From positions 57,286 to 121,285 of the forward strand of contig NZ_LITT01000004.1 of the NCBI RefSeq assembly GCF_001636845.1: a stretch of 64,000 nt of DNA, written 5' to 3'. Positions 57,237 through 64,000 of the stretch are shown here, one piece after another (position 1 is the first letter of the stretch; each line of letters begins with the position of its first letter). Below the pieces are notes generated by a model. It was given only the letters and a program-made list of their open reading frames with translations, had not been told where the DNA came from and ran no database searches. A program made the translations under genes and the position numbers. The DNA comes from Clostridium ljungdahlii. GTDB lineage: Bacteria > Bacillota > Clostridia > Clostridiales > Clostridiaceae.

Positions 57237-58283
57237 TCACATTTTGTCATCAAACAATGAAGACTGATTAAAGTTTTTTTTAGAATTTTCGCTTCTCTTT
57301 CTGTTAAAATGTCTATAGGCACTATCCGATGCCACTCTACCTCTTGGGGTTCTTATTATAAAACCTTTTTGGAGTAGATAAGGCTCATACACATCTTGTA
57401 TAGTATCTAACTCTTCTCCTATAAAATAGGCTAAAGTTTCTACTCCCACAGGTCCTCCATTAAAATTATCAATTATAGCTTTTAATATTTTATTGTCTAT
57501 GCTATCAAAACCTTCATTATCAACTTCCATTAATTCAAGAGCTGCTTGACTCGTTTTGACGTCTATTACACCGTTTCCCTTAACCTCGGAATAATCTCTA
57601 ACTCTTTTTAATAATCTGTTTGCAATTCTAGGAGTTCCCCTGGACCTTTTTCCTATTTCAAAAGCTGCATCCGTTTCTATTTTTACTTTAAGTATATCAG
57701 CTGATCTGACTATAATTTCACTGAGTTCATCTTCTCCATAAAACTCCATAGGACATAGTACCCCAAATCTATCCCTTAGTGGCGCTGTTAAAAGTCCCAC
57801 CCTTGTAGTAGCACCTATCAAAGTGAATTTAGGTAAGTCCAATCTTATAGACTTTGCTGCAGCCCCTTTTCCTATAACTATATCTAGTGCATAATCCTCC
57901 ATAGCAGGATATAATATTTCCTCTACACTTCTATTTAACCTGTGTATTTCATCTATAAAAAGCACATCCATATCATTTAGACTGGTAAGTATTGCAGCCA
58001 GATCTCCTGCTCTTTCTATAGCTGGTCCCGAAGTAATTTTTAGGTTTCCTCCCATTTCCACAGCAATTATATTAGCAAGAGTAGTTTTTCCAAGACCTGG
58101 TGGTCCATAAAGAAGTACATGATCTAGTGCTTCCTTCCTGTTTCTAGCGGCCTCTATAAATATTTTCAATTTATCCTTTACCTTTTTCTGCCCTATATAT
58201 TCATTGAGTCTCTTAGGTCTCAAACTATACTCATTTTCTGTATCCTCTTTAATGTTAAGGGGGGTAACTATTCTATCTTCCAT
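57237..58283 (-). CDS. ruvB: Holliday junction helicase RuvB
   Basis: About 348 residues, AAA+ motor that drives branch migration of RuvA-bound Holliday junctions. Walker [12 protein letters not shown], Walker B FIDEIHRL, sensor residues GATTRVGLL and the C-terminal winged helix (RTPRGRVA) are all present. The ATG at 58283 is preferred over a GTG three codons earlier because of the AGGTGATAGGT spacing. Next to ruvA. Confidence 0.97.
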   Translation of the reverse strand: MEDRIVTPLNIKEDTENEYSLRPKRLNEYIGQKKVKDKLKIFIEAARNRKEALDHVLLYGPPGLGKTTLANIIAVEMGGNLKITSGPAIERAGDLAAILTSLNDMDVLFIDEIHRLNRSVEEILYPAMEDYALDIVIGKGAAAKSIRLDLPKFTLIGATTRVGLLTAPLRDRFGVLCPMEFYGEDELSEIIVRSADILKVKIETDAAFEIGKRSRGTPRIANRLLKRVRDYSEVKGNGVIDVKTSQAALELMEVDNEGFDSIDNKILKAIIDNFNGGPVGVETLAYFIGEELDTIQDVYEPYLLQKGFIIRTPRGRVASDSAYRHFNRKRSENSKKNFNQSSLFDDKM

Positions 58284-58297
58284 ACCTATCACCTAAC

Positions 58298-58894
58298 CTA
58301 ATTCATTAAAAATTTAAGAGCTTTCTTTATCATGTCCTCAGTAGAACTTTCTTTTGTTTTATCTATGGAAGCTAAAGCTTTATTTCCTTCCTTTTCCGAA
58401 TAGCCAAGTGCTATAAGAGCCTCCAAAACCTCAGAAGTATTTTGAGTTGCATTTATATTGTCAATATTATCCTCACCATTCGTAAGTTCACCTACATCTA
58501 TTTTGTCTTTAAGTTCAAGTATGATTCTTTGGGCAGTTTTCTTACCTATTCCAGGTGCCCTTACCAAATTTTTTTCATCTTCAGATATTATAGCATATTT
58601 CAAATTATTTACGTCACTTATGGATAAAAGTGAAAGCGCTGCTCTTGCCCCTATACCATTTATAGTAAGTAAAAGGTTAAACATACTCAATTCTTCTTTA
58701 GTTAAAAAGCCGTACAATCCTATAAAATCTTCTCTCACTATCTGCTGCAAATACAACACTATGTTTTCTCCTACCTTTGGAGTTTTTGTAATAGTACTGC
58801 CAGATGTATTTATTTTATAGCCAATTCCATTATTCTCAACTACTATATAATCTTTATTTACACCTTTATATGTTCCCTTTATGTATTCATACAT
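58298..58894 (-). CDS. ruvA: Holliday junction protein RuvA
   Basis: 198 residues: N-terminal OB domain (MYEYIKGTYKGVNKDYIVVE), central helix-hairpin-helix pair (LLTINGIGARAAL, VRAPGIGKKTAQRI), and C-terminal domain that contacts RuvB (LIALGYSEKEG). GGAGG precedes the ATG. First gene of ruvAB-queA-tgt. Confidence 0.97.
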   Translation of the reverse strand: MYEYIKGTYKGVNKDYIVVENNGIGYKINTSGSTITKTPKVGENIVLYLQQIVREDFIGLYGFLTKEELSMFNLLLTINGIGARAALSLLSISDVNNLKYAIISEDEKNLVRAPGIGKKTAQRIILELKDKIDVGELTNGEDNIDNINATQNTSEVLEALIALGYSEKEGNKALASIDKTKESSTEDMIKKALKFLMN

Positions 58895-59062
58895 CTAAAA
58901 TTCCTCCAAAACATCGAGACTTATTAAAATTAAACAAAGCGTTATATTGTAACATATAATACTTTATCATTTTAAGTACTTTAGTTCAAGTACTGCAATT
59001 CACAATATGGAATTTTCTAAATAACAGATAATGATACTTTTTTCACTAACGTGAAAAAATAT

Positions 59063-59080
59063 AAAAAAAGCCTCAAAGGC
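59063..59080 (-). terminator. Terminator of the BofC-like gene
   Basis: GCCTCAAAGGC (59070-59080) forms a short GC hairpin on the minus strand, followed by T7. Directly after the stop codon at 59083. Confidence 0.8.
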
Positions 59081-59082
59081 TA

Positions 59083-59685
59083 TTATTCATAGTCCTCAAG
59101 GCGTGATTCTGCTTCGTCTCTTGTATTACACTCAAAGTATTTATCTCCCTTAGTTAAAAGCCTTATATCTTCTTCTTTTAATTTGCTTGTCTTTATATCA
59201 GTTACATCTCTCTTTTCATTTTCTATAAACATATTCCCCTGATTATCTGTCTTATATATAGCAATTAGGCCATTCTTTATTCCAAGTACATATTTATTAG
59301 GTTCATATTTATCCACTTCTTTTACAAGTACTACTTCTTTTGCACCGAACTTATTAACCTTATATCCAGCAGTTTTGTATATATTTTCAACTTCATTTTT
59401 GCTTTTACCTGCTAATTTTCCAGCCAATTCTTCTTTTTCCGTCTTAAGTTCTCCACTTTTATTATATTTTATTTTAAATATAATTTTAGCTTTTTCAGGA
59501 ACAGTTGTACTTATATTAGAATTTGTATTTACAGTGTCATAAGTTTTATTTCCTTGTCTAACCTGTTTTATTTCTCTATTCATATTTACATTTTGAAATC
59601 CCACTACACATATGTAACAACTTAAACCTAAAATTAAAATAGTAAATATAACCAATACTATTGTACGAACTTTTCTATTATCCAT
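59083..59685 (-). CDS. BofC C-terminal-domain-like membrane protein
   Basis: 200 residues: one N-terminal membrane anchor (about 8-28) and an exported domain whose second half (YKVNKFGAKEVVLVKEVDKY...YVLGIKNGLIAIYK) matches the BofC C-terminal fold. BofC proteins restrain intercompartmental signalling at sporulation; this shorter protein's role is not established. AAGGAGGG precedes the ATG. Lies upstream of ruvA. Confidence 0.75.
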   Translation of the reverse strand: MDNRKVRTIVLVIFTILILGLSCYICVVGFQNVNMNREIKQVRQGNKTYDTVNTNSNISTTVPEKAKIIFKIKYNKSGELKTEKEELAGKLAGKSKNEVENIYKTAGYKVNKFGAKEVVLVKEVDKYEPNKYVLGIKNGLIAIYKTDNQGNMFIENEKRDVTDIKTSKLKEEDIRLLTKGDKYFECNTRDEAESRLEDYE

Positions 59686-59745
59686 AATATCCCTCCTTTT
59701 TGAATATTATGGACACTTATCTTAATTATATACACTATCTTAGGA

Positions 59746-60570
59746 TTATTTTAATTTTATGGTAATATTATTTCTATCACAAAATAAAATTTTATTTCTA
59801 ATCACAATATTTCCCTGTCTGTCACTTCTCCATACTACAATTCCTTTACTTTCTAACCTTTTTTCAACTCGTTTATCTGGTGTATTAATTCCATCACTAG
59901 TTACAATTGCTACTTTAGGTTGTATCTTATTTAAAAATTCTACCATTGTGCTGGTATTAAGACCATGATGCGGTACCTTTAGTACATCACATTTTTTTAG
60001 CTTTTTTGTCCTTATCATGTCATCTTCTTCTCTTTTCTCACAATCTCCCGCAAATAAATAATCCAAACTTCCTATTTTACCTTGAAGTACAATTGAATTG
60101 TTGTTCTCTACACTGCCATCTTTATAGATAGGCCCAACAACTTTAAGATTCATGCCATAATGTTTCATACTCCAATCCTTTCCTATGTATTCCACAGATA
60201 CTCCCATTTTAAGCAATTTATCTTCTATAGAATATTTAATATTGTTTTCATGATCAGGTAAATATACTTTATGAACCTTTGTCGATTTAGCTATATTACA
60301 TATTCCATCATAATGATCATCATGATAATGAGTTAATATTATACCTTCTATTTTATTTACATTATTTGAATTTAAATATTTTATAACCCTGTTAGTATAA
60401 TATGCAGCTCCTGAATCTATTAAATAATTTTTATTGCCTAACTTTATTAAAGTACAATCCCCTTGGCCTACATCTATAAAATGTACTTCACAAATACCAT
60501 ATTTAGCAAAAGTACTATTACCCATAAACATTATAAATATAATTACCATAACAATTAATTTTTTCTTCAA
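59746..60570 (-). CDS. Secreted ComEC-like metallo-beta-lactamase protein
   Basis: About 274 residues: a signal peptide (IVMVIIFIMFMGNSTFA, end near residue 27), then an MBL fold resembling the C-terminal domain of ComEC, with FIDVGQGD, THYHDDHYDG and FAGDCE. Likely a secreted or anchored phosphodiesterase/nuclease-type enzyme, possibly acting on extracellular nucleic acid. The start may be the TTG at 60570, 11 nt after GGAGG, or the ATG at 60588 that overlaps the site. Own gene, minus strand. Confidence 0.82.
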   Translation of the reverse strand: MKKKLIVMVIIFIMFMGNSTFAKYGICEVHFIDVGQGDCTLIKLGNKNYLIDSGAAYYTNRVIKYLNSNNVNKIEGIILTHYHDDHYDGICNIAKSTKVHKVYLPDHENNIKYSIEDKLLKMGVSVEYIGKDWSMKHYGMNLKVVGPIYKDGSVENNNSIVLQGKIGSLDYLFAGDCEKREEDDMIRTKKLKKCDVLKVPHHGLNTSTMVEFLNKIQPKVAIVTSDGINTPDKRVEKRLESKGIVVWRSDRQGNIVIRNKILFCDRNNITIKLK

Positions 60571-60593
60571 ATTAATACAAGCCTCCATCTATT

Positions 60594-60664
60594 AGGCACT
60601 TGAAAGAAAATAACAAGTAAAAGATTTGCTAGCATACTGACTAGCTATTTCTTTGAAAATGCCT
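60594..60664. repeat. Short palindromic repeat, copy C
   Basis: 71 bp, opposite orientation to copies A and B. On the minus strand it begins AGGCATTTTCAAAGAAATA, continues AGTCAGTATGCTAGC, and has a ~14-bp extra segment before CTTTCAAGTGCCT. Upstream of the ComEC-like gene. Confidence 0.75.
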
Positions 60665-60730
60665 TAATTACTGTATTTATTTTTTGTATAAAAATCAGTT
60701 ATATTCTAAAGTTTCACAAAAAATAATCTA

Positions 60731-60796
60731 AGGTACATAAAAGAAAACAACAAGTAAAATATGCTAGATACTGACTAGTTATTTTTTAATATGCCT
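60731..60796. repeat. Short palindromic repeat, copy D
   Basis: 66 bp, same orientation and extra segment as copy C but more diverged (AGGTACATAAAAGAAAACAA ... TAATATGCCT). It overlaps the promoter region of mltG. Confidence 0.65.
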
Positions 60797-60806
60797 GAGT
60801 AAAATA

Positions 60807-60815
60807 TGGTATACT
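60807..60815 (+). promoter_or_regulatory. Extended -10 promoter of mltG
   Basis: TGGTATACT, with TG plus TATACT, and no good -35. It lies about 60 bp before the first ATG, next to copy D. Confidence 0.4.
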
Positions 60816-60852
60816 AATAATAAAAATATTTGAACAATAAAAAGGAGTGAAG

Positions 60853-60870
60853 TTGTTCTTATTAACCTAA
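60853..60870 (+). promoter_or_regulatory. Possible five-codon leader ORF ahead of mltG
   Basis: AAAGGAG (60841-60847) is spaced to a TTG at 60853 that opens TTG TTC TTA TTA ACC TAA, in frame with mltG but closed. The mltG ATG (60877) comes 6 nt later and has no own ribosome site. It may be a leader that allows reinitiation, or coincidence. Confidence 0.3.
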
Positions 60871-60876
60871 TAATTC

Positions 60877-61695
60877 ATGGTTGATATAGACATTATAATT
60901 ATGAAACTTAAAAAAATCATATCTATATTCGTTGTTATTGTTTTAGCATTATACGGTTCATTTTATGTAAGGAATAAATTAATTAATAGGAATAATAGAG
61001 TTAACAGAGCTGTAGTAAAAGTTGTTATACCTGAAGGCTATACAAATGAACAAATAGGAAGGACATTAGAGAAATCAGGATTAGTTACAGAAAAAGATTT
61101 TATGAATACAGTGGGAAACTGGTCAGATAACAGTTACTGGTTTTTAAAAGGTCTTCCACAGGACAAGCATAAGCTGGACGGTTTTTTATATCCCGCTACA
61201 TATACTTTTGAAAAAAACACATCAAGTAAAGAAATCATAAATGAAATGCTTAAAACTTTTGAAACAAATATAGAACCAAGTAAAAGTTATATAACTAAAA
61301 ATAATTTAAGTATAAGAAATGTTATAATAACAGCCTCTCTAATAGAAAAGGAAGCACGAAAAGATGTGGACAGGCCCAAAATAGCCAGTGTTATTTACAA
61401 TAGATTAAATAAAAATATGCCCTTACAAATAGATGCAACTATTCTCTACGTAATAGGACATAAAGATAAAGTATATAATAGGGATTTAACTGTAAAATCT
61501 CCTTATAATACCTACTTAAATAAAGGGTTGCCGCCATCTCCAATATGTAATCCAGGAACAAAGTCCATAAATGCTGCAATTCATCCTGAAAGAACTAATT
61601 ACCTTTATTATGTATTGGACACTAAGACCAATACACATGTATTTGCAGAAACCTATGCCCAGCACATTAAGAATGTGTCTTTATACGGAAAGTAA
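60877..61695 (+). CDS. mltG: Endolytic murein transglycosylase MltG
   Basis: 272 residues: N-terminal membrane helix (about 10-33), an SSL-like LysM-type region (VKVVIPEGYTNEQIGRTLEK) and the YceG catalytic domain with Glu in TASLIEKEARKDVDR, then LQIDATILYV, SPYNTYLNKGLPPSPICNPG and AAIHPERTNYLYYVLD. It cleaves nascent peptidoglycan to limit glycan length. Two starts are possible (60877 or 60901) and neither has a ribosome site nearby. Confidence 0.93.
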   Translation: MVDIDIIIMKLKKIISIFVVIVLALYGSFYVRNKLINRNNRVNRAVVKVVIPEGYTNEQIGRTLEKSGLVTEKDFMNTVGNWSDNSYWFLKGLPQDKHKLDGFLYPATYTFEKNTSSKEIINEMLKTFETNIEPSKSYITKNNLSIRNVIITASLIEKEARKDVDRPKIASVIYNRLNKNMPLQIDATILYVIGHKDKVYNRDLTVKSPYNTYLNKGLPPSPICNPGTKSINAAIHPERTNYLYYVLDTKTNTHVFAETYAQHIKNVSLYGK

Positions 61696-61723
61696 AAAAG
61701 TTGTTTAAATAACATTTATATTC

Positions 61724-61768
61724 GAGAACGTACCTAGATTTGTGCAAATCAAATCTAGGTACGTTCTC
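61724..61768. terminator. Perfect 19-bp hairpin after mltG
   Basis: GAGAACGTACCTAGATTTG (61724-61742) pairs exactly with 61750-61768 around a 7-nt loop. No T-run follows on either strand, so it is not a canonical terminator. Its right arm overlaps the end of the small ORF on the minus strand. Confidence 0.6.
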
Positions 61769-61847
61769 TAGGGTTGTTAACAAACAGGCCTGAATATTCC
61801 TGAATTTCAGTTAACACAGTATCTAATTTTTCCTTTATAAAATACAC
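61755..61847 (-). CDS. Possible 30-residue small protein or gene fragment
   Basis: A GTG-started 30-codon frame encodes a polar, protein-like helix (EKLDTVLTEIQEYSG) ending LFVNNPRERT. No good ribosome site precedes the GTG. An ATG with GGGAG just upstream is in another frame. It could be a genuine microprotein or the 3' end of a lost gene; I do not recognise it. Confidence 0.25.
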   Translation of the reverse strand: MYFIKEKLDTVLTEIQEYSGLFVNNPRERT

Positions 61848-62042
61848 TTATATATTTTAAACATATACTCCCATTTTAGCTTAGTTGAGTTAACAACAAA
61901 AAACCACTCCTCACATGAATTTTAATATATATTCACATGAAAAATGGTTGTCATAATCAAATAAGTATTAAAACCTAAATGTTTATCTGCGGTAGTGACA
62001 AACATTCAAGTTTTTGCTATATGTAAAACTACTTCAAATCCT

Positions 62043-62435
62043 TTATCCTTCAAATTCTTCAGGGAATTCAGCATTGTGATAAACGTCCTGAACATCGTCA
62101 TCATCCTCAAGTTTATCTATAAGTCTTTGAACCTTTCCTGCCGTTTCCATATCAACAGCTACAGTATTATCTGGTATCATCGTAATATCTGCAGACAGGA
62201 ATTCAAAACCCTGTTCCTCTAATTTTTCCCTTACTGTACCAAAGTCTTCTACAGTAGTAATTACCTCAAAGACTTCTTCTTCAGCAATAAAATCTTCAGC
62301 ACCTGCATCCAATACCTGCATCATTATTTCGTCTTCATCCATGTCTTCTTTTCTCTCTATTACTATCTGGCCTTTAGCCTGGAACATCCATCCTACACAG
62401 CCGTTAGCACCTAAATTACCACCATGTCTTGAAAA
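62043..62435 (-). pseudogene. yebC: yebC, 5'-truncated
   Basis: The C-terminal ~130 residues of a YebC/PmpR-type transcription and translation factor are intact, from [19 protein letters not shown] to the usual acidic end ([22 protein letters not shown]). The normal protein is about 240-250 residues. Upstream of the phenylalanine codon at 62433-62435 the homology stops abruptly at an in-frame TAA. The longest ATG frame starts inside the domain (62387). The missing half is not in the window. An IS3 element begins 140 bp away. Confidence 0.85.
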
Positions 62436-62665
62436 TTAATATATGTTTTTACCTATTTATTATTAATATATACCATAACAAAATTTAAACATTTTCCATA
62501 ATCTAATGATAGTATACCATCATAAATCACCTAAAATCAAGGTCTAAGTTATGATATACATCTTACTTTTTAAAGTGGACCCCTTTGTCAAGACAATTTT
62601 TTAGTATATTTATAGTTAGGTCAATAAACATGTATTCTAGTAAATTATCTAATAATATTTAAGAT

Positions 62666-62789
62666 TACTTTCCTTTAGATATTCTCAACTTGTAGGTAAA
62701 GATTATGTCAGGGACTTGCCATCGTAGATGGTGCGTCAGCATCCTTGACATCATCTTTATCTACAAGTATTATTTTTAATAGGAAAGTA
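62666..62789. repeat. Long foldback inside the IS
   Basis: Arms TACTTTCCT (62666-62674) and AGGAAAGTA (62781-62789) enclose a second, longer imperfect stem (ACTTGTAGGTAAAGAT with ATCTTTATCTACAAGT, and TTGCCATC with GATGGTGCG) around GTA. It sits after the orfB stop. Either the IS terminator/end structure or a small element inserted in the IS. Confidence 0.6.
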
Positions 62790-62794
62790 GCCAA

Positions 62795-63604
62795 CTAATT
62801 ACTGAAATATATTTCAGCTGGGGTTTTATAGTTAAGGCTCTGGTGGGGTCTCTTATAATTATAATATTTTAAATAATTATTGATTCCTGTACGTGCTTCA
62901 CGAGGGCTTTCATAATCTTGCAGATAAATATTTTCATACTTAAGGCTCCGCCATAATCTTTCAATAAAAATATTATCATATGCACGTCCGCGGTGATCCA
63001 TGCTGATTTTGGAACCTGCATTAAGAAACAAATTTGTATATTTTGGACTTGTAAAATGACTTCCCTGGTCACTATTCATGATTTCTGGAGATGTCCGTTT
63101 TAAAGCATTTTTACATGTTTCTAACACAAAATAAATTTCAAGGGTATCATCTACTTCCCAGTCTATAACAAAGCGCGAATACCAGTCAATAATTGCGACT
63201 AGATAAAGCCAGCTTCTATGTATGGGAACGTACGTAATATCAATGCTCCATACTTGATTAGGATGCCCAATTGTAAGTCCTTTAAGCAAATAAGGATAAA
63301 TTGGGTTTCCTGGCTTTGATTTACTTGTGTTCTGGCGTGGATAAATAGCTTGAATGCCCATTTCCCTCATATGTTTGAGTACAGTCTTCTTGTTTATAGT
63401 TATCTGCCTATATTTTTTAAGCCACACAGTGATTCTTCGATAGCCGAAATCAGGGTGTTGTGTATATATTTCATCGATTTCTCTCTTGATAAATAAATCA
63501 TGTTCATCGGGTAGAACAGGTTTATAATATAGGGATGTTCTGTTGATTCCAAGTAGACTAACCTGTACAGAAACTGGAAGTTCCCTTTTGTCAAAATCGA
63601 TCAT
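62795..63604 (-). CDS. IS3-family transposase OrfB
   Basis: 269 residues. N-terminal HTH_21-like segment (LPVSVQVSLLGINRTSLYY) and an rve integrase core with the DDE triad: Asp in WSIDITYVP, Asp in MNSDQGSHF and Glu in FIERLWRSLKYE. A C-terminal YKRPHQSLNYKTPAEIY follows, as in most IS3 OrfB proteins. It should be made as an OrfAB fusion, but the two frames are offset at T9 (63642-63650). Confidence 0.9.
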   Translation of the reverse strand: MIDFDKRELPVSVQVSLLGINRTSLYYKPVLPDEHDLFIKREIDEIYTQHPDFGYRRITVWLKKYRQITINKKTVLKHMREMGIQAIYPRQNTSKSKPGNPIYPYLLKGLTIGHPNQVWSIDITYVPIHRSWLYLVAIIDWYSRFVIDWEVDDTLEIYFVLETCKNALKRTSPEIMNSDQGSHFTSPKYTNLFLNAGSKISMDHRGRAYDNIFIERLWRSLKYENIYLQDYESPREARTGINNYLKYYNYKRPHQSLNYKTPAEIYFSN

Positions 63605-63629
63605 GGAAATGCGCTCACTGCGGCTAAAA

Positions 63630-63926
63630 TTAGAGACCAGATTTTTTTTTCATCCACTCATTTTGAGTGGTAAGCTTACCAATTTGCTTATAAAGTTCAT
63701 CAATTTTATTTTCATAATTCTTCTGCATCTGCTTTGTTTTAGAAGCTTCTTTTTCAAAAAGCTGAGAAAAATTCTTCATAGCCTCTGTTTTCCAGCGTGT
63801 AAGCATATTGGGATGGACTTCATTTTCAGAAGCTATCTCGCTTAAAGTATGCTCCCCACGAAGTACTTCTAATACTAATTTTGCTTTGAATTCAGAACTA
63901 TAATTTTTTCTCATGTGATTCACCAT
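63630..63926 (-). CDS. IS3-family OrfA (helix-turn-helix)
   Basis: 98 residues with the IS3 transposase HTH (KAKLVLEVLRGEHTLSEIAS) and a leucine-zipper-type coiled coil (about 50-90). Ends at WMKKKSGL. OrfB lies in the +1, not the -1, frame relative to OrfA, so the usual -1 frameshift at the A-run would not produce a fusion, but one base fewer would. Confidence 0.88.
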   Translation of the reverse strand: MVNHMRKNYSSEFKAKLVLEVLRGEHTLSEIASENEVHPNMLTRWKTEAMKNFSQLFEKEASKTKQMQKNYENKIDELYKQIGKLTTQNEWMKKKSGL

Positions 63927-64000
63927 CCTTAATAAAAATATTATGGAGAACCTAACTAAAAAGCAAGCATTTTTTTGTCTTAATTCTTGGGTCCATTATA

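Larger units (their letters stand above)
62576..63995 (-). mobile_element. IS3-family insertion sequence
   Basis: About 1.42 kb bounded by imperfect inverted repeats beginning TGGACCC...AAGACA (left 62576 onward; right 63995 inward). Contains orfA and orfB with a DDE catalytic domain. The five bases outside each end (TAAAG left, TTATA right) do not match, so no target duplication is seen. Subgroup not assigned. Confidence 0.8.

Overview
The window looks like chromosome from an endospore-forming, AT-rich, anaerobic member of the Bacillota, most probably a Clostridium sensu stricto (cluster I). The grounds are the AT-rich sequence, spore-coat genes (CotJABC, CotF-like), YtfI/YtfJ, a BofC-type protein, a clostridial 2-enoate reductase, the SCIFF peptide with its radical-SAM maturase, and the clostridial gene orders slt-coaE-polA and ruvAB-queA-tgt-yajC-scfA-scfB-secDF-apt-relA. 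Species cannot be fixed from the sequence alone.

Region 1 (0.1-32 kb) is a mosaic of small metabolic and spore units. In order: lipoate ligase and lipoyl synthase; a cold-shock gene with two promoters; the two-subunit L-serine dehydratase; aspartate 4-decarboxylase and a class-V (cysteine-desulfurase-like) PLP enzyme; a LysR regulator divergent from a TauE/SafE exporter pair; YtfI/YtfJ; an LRAT-domain membrane protein; moaA; a CotF-like coat gene; cotJABC; a 2-hydroxyacid dehydrogenase; a DUF3100 membrane pair with a frameshifted M20 amidohydrolase; 2-enoate reductase; a VanW protein; a PHP phosphatase; UDP-galactopyranose mutase with a glycosyltransferase; two small coat-type genes; a frameshifted FAD/Rieske oxidoreductase; an esterase; and tRNA-Leu(GAG).

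Region 2 (32-40 kb) holds slt-coaE-polA, a cysteine-rich protein, a MEDS-domain protein, a hemolysin-III membrane protein and an unknown helical protein. Region 3 (40-60.6 kb) is a long, almost wholly minus-strand housekeeping block: ruvA-ruvB-queA-tgt-yajC, a TIGR04086 protein, SCIFF peptide and maturase, secD-secF, a RecJ-like protein, apt, relA, dtd, a metallo-beta-lactamase hydrolase, hemZ, hisS and aspS. Region 4 (60.6-64 kb) has mltG, a 5'-truncated yebC and an IS3-family element that nearly fills the right edge.

The least explained material lies between genes. Four copies of a structured ~130-250 bp element end in a conserved GTAGNNATCGGATAAA tail, as IS200/IS605-type right ends might. 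Four copies of a 57-71 bp palindromic repeat are present. Two ~210-230 bp foldbacks, side by side, have loops exactly complementary over 18 nt. There are also a ~340 bp foldback element flanked by direct repeats, a candidate terminated RNA near 28.3-28.6 kb, and a hairpin that would hide a ribosome binding site at 54.65 kb. Two genes and the transposase are each out of frame at an 8-9 nt homopolymer, and removing one base restores each frame. This points either to systematic homopolymer miscalls or to slippage. No CRISPR array, prophage or defence island is visible.
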